A stretch of 57,950 nucleotides of DNA from NCBI GenBank assembly GCA_003161435.1, contig PMOS01000009.1:40078-98027 (forward strand), in the 5' to 3' direction. The notes beneath the pieces were generated by a model. It made no database searches and was not told the DNA's origin. It worked only from the letters and a program-made list of their open reading frames with translations. The translations under genes and the position numbers were made by a program. Every line of letters starts with the position of its first letter. The stretch's first letter is position 1. The stretch is from Vulcanimicrobiota bacterium. Its GTDB lineage: Bacteria > Vulcanimicrobiota > Vulcanimicrobiia > Vulcanimicrobiales > Vulcanimicrobiaceae. Shown here in pieces: positions 55,005 to 57,950 of the stretch.

Positions 55005-56504
55005 ATGATCAACGCCGACGAAATCGCCGGAATCATCAAACAGCGCATCGCCAGCTACGCGACGGGGACGAACGAAGCCGAGATCGGCACCGTCATCAAG
55101 GTCGGCGACAGCATCGCGCGCATCTACGGCCTGGACAACGCGCAGTCGTCGGAGCTCGTCGAGTTCCCCAACGGCCTCAACGGCATCGTGCTCAACCTCG
55201 AAGAGGACAGCGTCGGCGTCGCGATCATGGGCCCCGACACCGACATCAAGGAAGGCGACAAGGTTCGCCGGACCGGGCGCATCGCGTCCGTTCCGGTCGG
55301 CGACGCCGTGCTGGGCCGCGTGGTCAACCCGCTGGGTCAACCGGTCGACGGCAAAGGCCCGATCGCCTCGAGCGAGTACCGCACGATCGAGAACATCGCG
55401 CCGACCGTCGTCGAGCGCCAGGGCGTCAAGCAGCCGCTGCAGACCGGCATCCGCGCCATCGACGCGCTGATCCCGATCGGCAAGGGCCAGCGCGAGTTGA
55501 TCATCGGCGACCGCGGCACCGGCAAGACGGCGATCGCGGTCGATACGATTCTCAACCAAAAGGGCAAGGACGTCATCTGCATCTACGTCGCGATCGGGCA
55601 GAAGAACTCGACCGTCGCTTCGCTGCTGCAGACGTTCGAGCGCGCCGGTGCGATGGAGTACACGACGATCGTGACGGTGTCGGCCGCCGAGCCGGCGTCG
55701 CTGAAGTGGATCGCCCCGTTCGCCGGTTGCGCGATGGCCGAGTACTTCATGTACCAGGGCAAAGACGTGCTGGTCGTCTACGACGATCTCACCCGCCACG
55801 CGCAGGCCTACCGCGAGGTTTCGCTGCTGCTGCGCCGTCCGCCGGGCCGCGAAGCGTATCCGGGCGACATCTTCTTCCTGCACTCGCGCCTGTTGGAACG
55901 CGCCGCCAAACTCTCCGACGAGAAGGGCGGCGGGTCGATCACCGCGCTGCCGATCATCGAGACGCAGGCGGGCGACGTTTCGGCGTACATCCCGACCAAC
56001 GTCATCTCGATCACCGACGGTCAGATCTACTTGCAGAACGGGTTGTTCTTCCAGGGCATCCGTCCGGCCGTCGACGTCGGCATCTCGGTCTCGCGCGTCG
56101 GTTCGGCCGCGCAGACCAAGGCGATGAAGTCGGTCGCGGGGCGGCTCAAGCTCGACCTCGCGCAGTACCGCGAGCTGGCCGCGTTCGCCAAGCTGGCCTC
56201 CGACCTCGATAAGGCGACGCAGCAGCAGCTCAACCGCGGCGACAAGATGACCCAGGTGCTGGTGCAGCCGCAGCTCGCCCCGCAGCCGATGGAAGATGAG
56301 GTCGCCGTGATCTTCGCCGCGACGCGCGGCCATCTCGACGCGATCCCGACCAACCGCGTCGGCGAGTGGGTGAACCGCTTCGTCGATTACCTGCACGAGA
56401 AGCACGAGGCCGTCCCGGATGCGATCCGCACGTCGGGTGCGCTCTCCGAAGAAACCGAGAAGCAGCTCATCACCGCCATCGAAGACTTCAACAAAGGCTT
56501 TTAG
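55005..56504 (+). CDS. atpA: ATP synthase F1 subunit alpha
   Basis: Non-catalytic nucleotide-binding subunit, 499 residues. P-loop GDRGTGKT at residues 168-175, [16 protein letters not shown] and the family segment near [15 protein letters not shown]. Normal length. Confidence 0.97.
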   Translation: MINADEIAGIIKQRIASYATGTNEAEIGTVIKVGDSIARIYGLDNAQSSELVEFPNGLNGIVLNLEEDSVGVAIMGPDTDIKEGDKVRRTGRIASVPVGDAVLGRVVNPLGQPVDGKGPIASSEYRTIENIAPTVVERQGVKQPLQTGIRAIDALIPIGKGQRELIIGDRGTGKTAIAVDTILNQKGKDVICIYVAIGQKNSTVASLLQTFERAGAMEYTTIVTVSAAEPASLKWIAPFAGCAMAEYFMYQGKDVLVVYDDLTRHAQAYREVSLLLRRPPGREAYPGDIFFLHSRLLERAAKLSDEKGGGSITALPIIETQAGDVSAYIPTNVISITDGQIYLQNGLFFQGIRPAVDVGISVSRVGSAAQTKAMKSVAGRLKLDLAQYRELAAFAKLASDLDKATQQQLNRGDKMTQVLVQPQLAPQPMEDEVAVIFAATRGHLDAIPTNRVGEWVNRFVDYLHEKHEAVPDAIRTSGALSEETEKQLITAIEDFNKGF

Positions 56505-56512
56505 CACCAACC

Positions 56513-57367
56513 ATGCCGTCAGTTCGCGATCTTCGCGACCGGATTCGGTCGCTGAAGAACACGCAGCAGATCACCAAGGCGATGAAGCAAGTCGCCGCGG
56601 CGAAGATCCGCCGCGCCGAGGCCCTGCAGAAGCAGTCGCGTCCGTATGCCGACGCGATCGGGGCGATGCTGCGCGACCTCATCGCCAACGTGGGCTCGAT
56701 CGACCACCCGTTCATGAAGGGTGGCCGTGGGGGCGCGCCGGGCGGTGTGATCCTGATGACCGCCGACAAGGGGCTGGCCGGCTCGTTCAATTCGAACCTG
56801 ATCCGCGCGGCCGAGATCCACGCGCGCGAGAACGCCGATCTGGCCTGGTACGCGATCGGGATCAAGGCCCGTAACGCGCTCCGCCGGCAGAGCCGCGAGA
56901 CGCTCCAGTTCTGGCCGCTCGCGCAAGGCGTGATGTTCGACAGCGCGCAGGAGCTCGCGCACCGGGTCACCGACGACTTCACCGAGGGGCGCATCTCGTC
57001 GATCACGCTCGTCTCGCCGAAGCTGGTCAACATGATGACGCAGCGGCCCGAGGTGCGACAGATCGTGCCGATCGCCGCGGAGCAGACCGAGAAGAAGCCC
57101 GCCCAGGGCTCGGTCGAGTTCGAGCCGTCACCCGAGTTCGTGCTCGGCCGGCTGTTGCCCAAGTACCTCGAGTTCACGCTCTACTCGGCGATGCTCGAGA
57201 CGAACGCATCGTTCTACGCGGCGCAGCTCGTCGCCATGAACAACGCCACCGACAACGCCAAGAAGCTGATCGACGAAAACACCGTCGAGATGAACAAAGC
57301 GCGCCAAGCAGCGATCACCAAGGAGATCTTGGAGATCGTCGGCGGCGCCGAAGCCCTAGCAGGTTAG
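56513..57367 (+). CDS. atpG: ATP synthase F1 subunit gamma
   Basis: Central rotor shaft, 284 residues. N-terminal helix [36 protein letters not shown] and the C-terminal helix ending [22 protein letters not shown] 56513. Confidence 0.96.
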   Translation: MPSVRDLRDRIRSLKNTQQITKAMKQVAAAKIRRAEALQKQSRPYADAIGAMLRDLIANVGSIDHPFMKGGRGGAPGGVILMTADKGLAGSFNSNLIRAAEIHARENADLAWYAIGIKARNALRRQSRETLQFWPLAQGVMFDSAQELAHRVTDDFTEGRISSITLVSPKLVNMMTQRPEVRQIVPIAAEQTEKKPAQGSVEFEPSPEFVLGRLLPKYLEFTLYSAMLETNASFYAAQLVAMNNATDNAKKLIDENTVEMNKARQAAITKEILEIVGGAEALAG

Positions 57368-57384
57368 AAGGAAAGAAGCACACC

Positions 57385-57950
57385 GTGACCGCCACCGCCA
57401 ACACTACGAAGCTCGCGACCGGCAAGGTCGTTCAGGTTCTGGGCAACGTCGTCGACGTCGAGTTCCCCAGCGACGCGCTACCCAACATCAACGACGCGCT
57501 GACCGTGCACGTCGGCGGGCAGAGCACGGCCGGTACGAACGGCGCGAGCGCGCACATGGACGGGATCAAGCTGTCCGGCACCGCCATGGCCGAGCGCGAC
57601 CTCGTGCTCGAAGTTCAGAGCGAGCTGGGCAACAACCAGGTGCGGTGTCTCGGCATGGGATCGACCGACGGTTTGGTGCGCGGGGCGTCGGTGACGAACA
57701 GCGGCGCGTCGATCACGGTGCCGGTCGGCGAAGGGACGCTGGGCCGCATCTTCAACGTGCTCGGCAAGACGATCGACTCCGACGAACCGGTGAAGGCCGC
57801 CGCGATGTGGCCGATCCACCGCGACGCCCCGACGTTCGCGCAACAGGAACCGACCCCGAAGATCTTCGAGACGGGGATCAAGGTCGTCGACTTGATGGCC
57901 CCCTACACGCGGGGCGGCAAGGTCGGCCTCTTCGGCGGCGCCGGCGTCGG
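57385..57950 (+). CDS. atpD: ATP synthase F1 subunit beta, N-terminal part
   Basis: Catalytic subunit. About 188 residues are present from GTG 57385, with [16 protein letters not shown] and [15 protein letters not shown]. The window ends inside the P-loop at GGAGVG. The frame is open to the edge. Confidence 0.95.
   Translation, partial: MTATANTTKLATGKVVQVLGNVVDVEFPSDALPNINDALTVHVGGQSTAGTNGASAHMDGIKLSGTAMAERDLVLEVQSELGNNQVRCLGMGSTDGLVRGASVTNSGASITVPVGEGTLGRIFNVLGKTIDSDEPVKAAAMWPIHRDAPTFAQQEPTPKIFETGIKVVDLMAPYTRGGKVGLFGGAGV

Overview
This is a high-GC window from a bacterium, densely packed with genes on both strands. The content points to a diderm: genes for ADP-heptose synthesis, several heptosyltransferase-like and family 2 glycosyltransferases, a lipid-A-disaccharide-synthase-like protein and a predicted outer-membrane barrel. 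Ribosomal protein L27 nevertheless has the N-terminal extension best known from Firmicutes. Together with secreted lipoproteins built from NHL-type repeats, this fits an uncultivated Terrabacteria-side diderm such as Candidatus Eremiobacterota (WPS-2). That placement is an inference from gene content, not a result.

Layout. 1-2355 (minus): obgE (cut by the window edge), rpmA and a cytochrome P450. 2381-11357 (plus): a GT-C-like membrane protein, fabF, rnc, smc, purH and a small membrane protein. 11397-13888 (minus): a secreted M30-like metallopeptidase split by a frameshift. 14017-30193 (plus): a transporter and a glyoxalase, followed by a tightly coupled run from hisS to aspS. Between these two synthetase genes lie accB, gmhA, an unannotated 55-codon ORF, gmhB, split hldE kinase and nucleotidyltransferase genes, an LpxB-like gene, three GT2 and three GT9 genes, csaA and an Eis-like acetyltransferase. 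The run ends in repeats and a strong terminator.

30469-40324 holds a small orphan gene, a family 5 uracil-DNA glycosylase and an MFS transporter. It also holds a five-gene minus-strand operon (trmL, C39-like protein, peptide-binding lipoprotein, DgcN-like, DgcA-like) that suggests peptide or D-glutamate salvage. Secreted and barrel proteins, a possible structured RNA and a TIM-barrel protein follow.

40384-45495 is the accessory part. A MntA/HepT module sits between two diverged copies of the 3' end of a neighbouring gene, with glyA downstream. Next come a DpnI-like methyl-directed nuclease whose two domains are in reversed order, a broken GNAT gene, a DUF1801 gene and two intact GNAT genes.

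45541-57950 returns to core functions: upp, an NHL-repeat lipoprotein, a DUF5995 protein, dCMP deaminase, wecA, wecB and the ATP synthase operon (atpI-B-E-F'-F-H-A-G-D). atpD is cut by the window edge just before the end of its P-loop.

No rRNA or tRNA gene, CRISPR array or complete insertion sequence was recognised.
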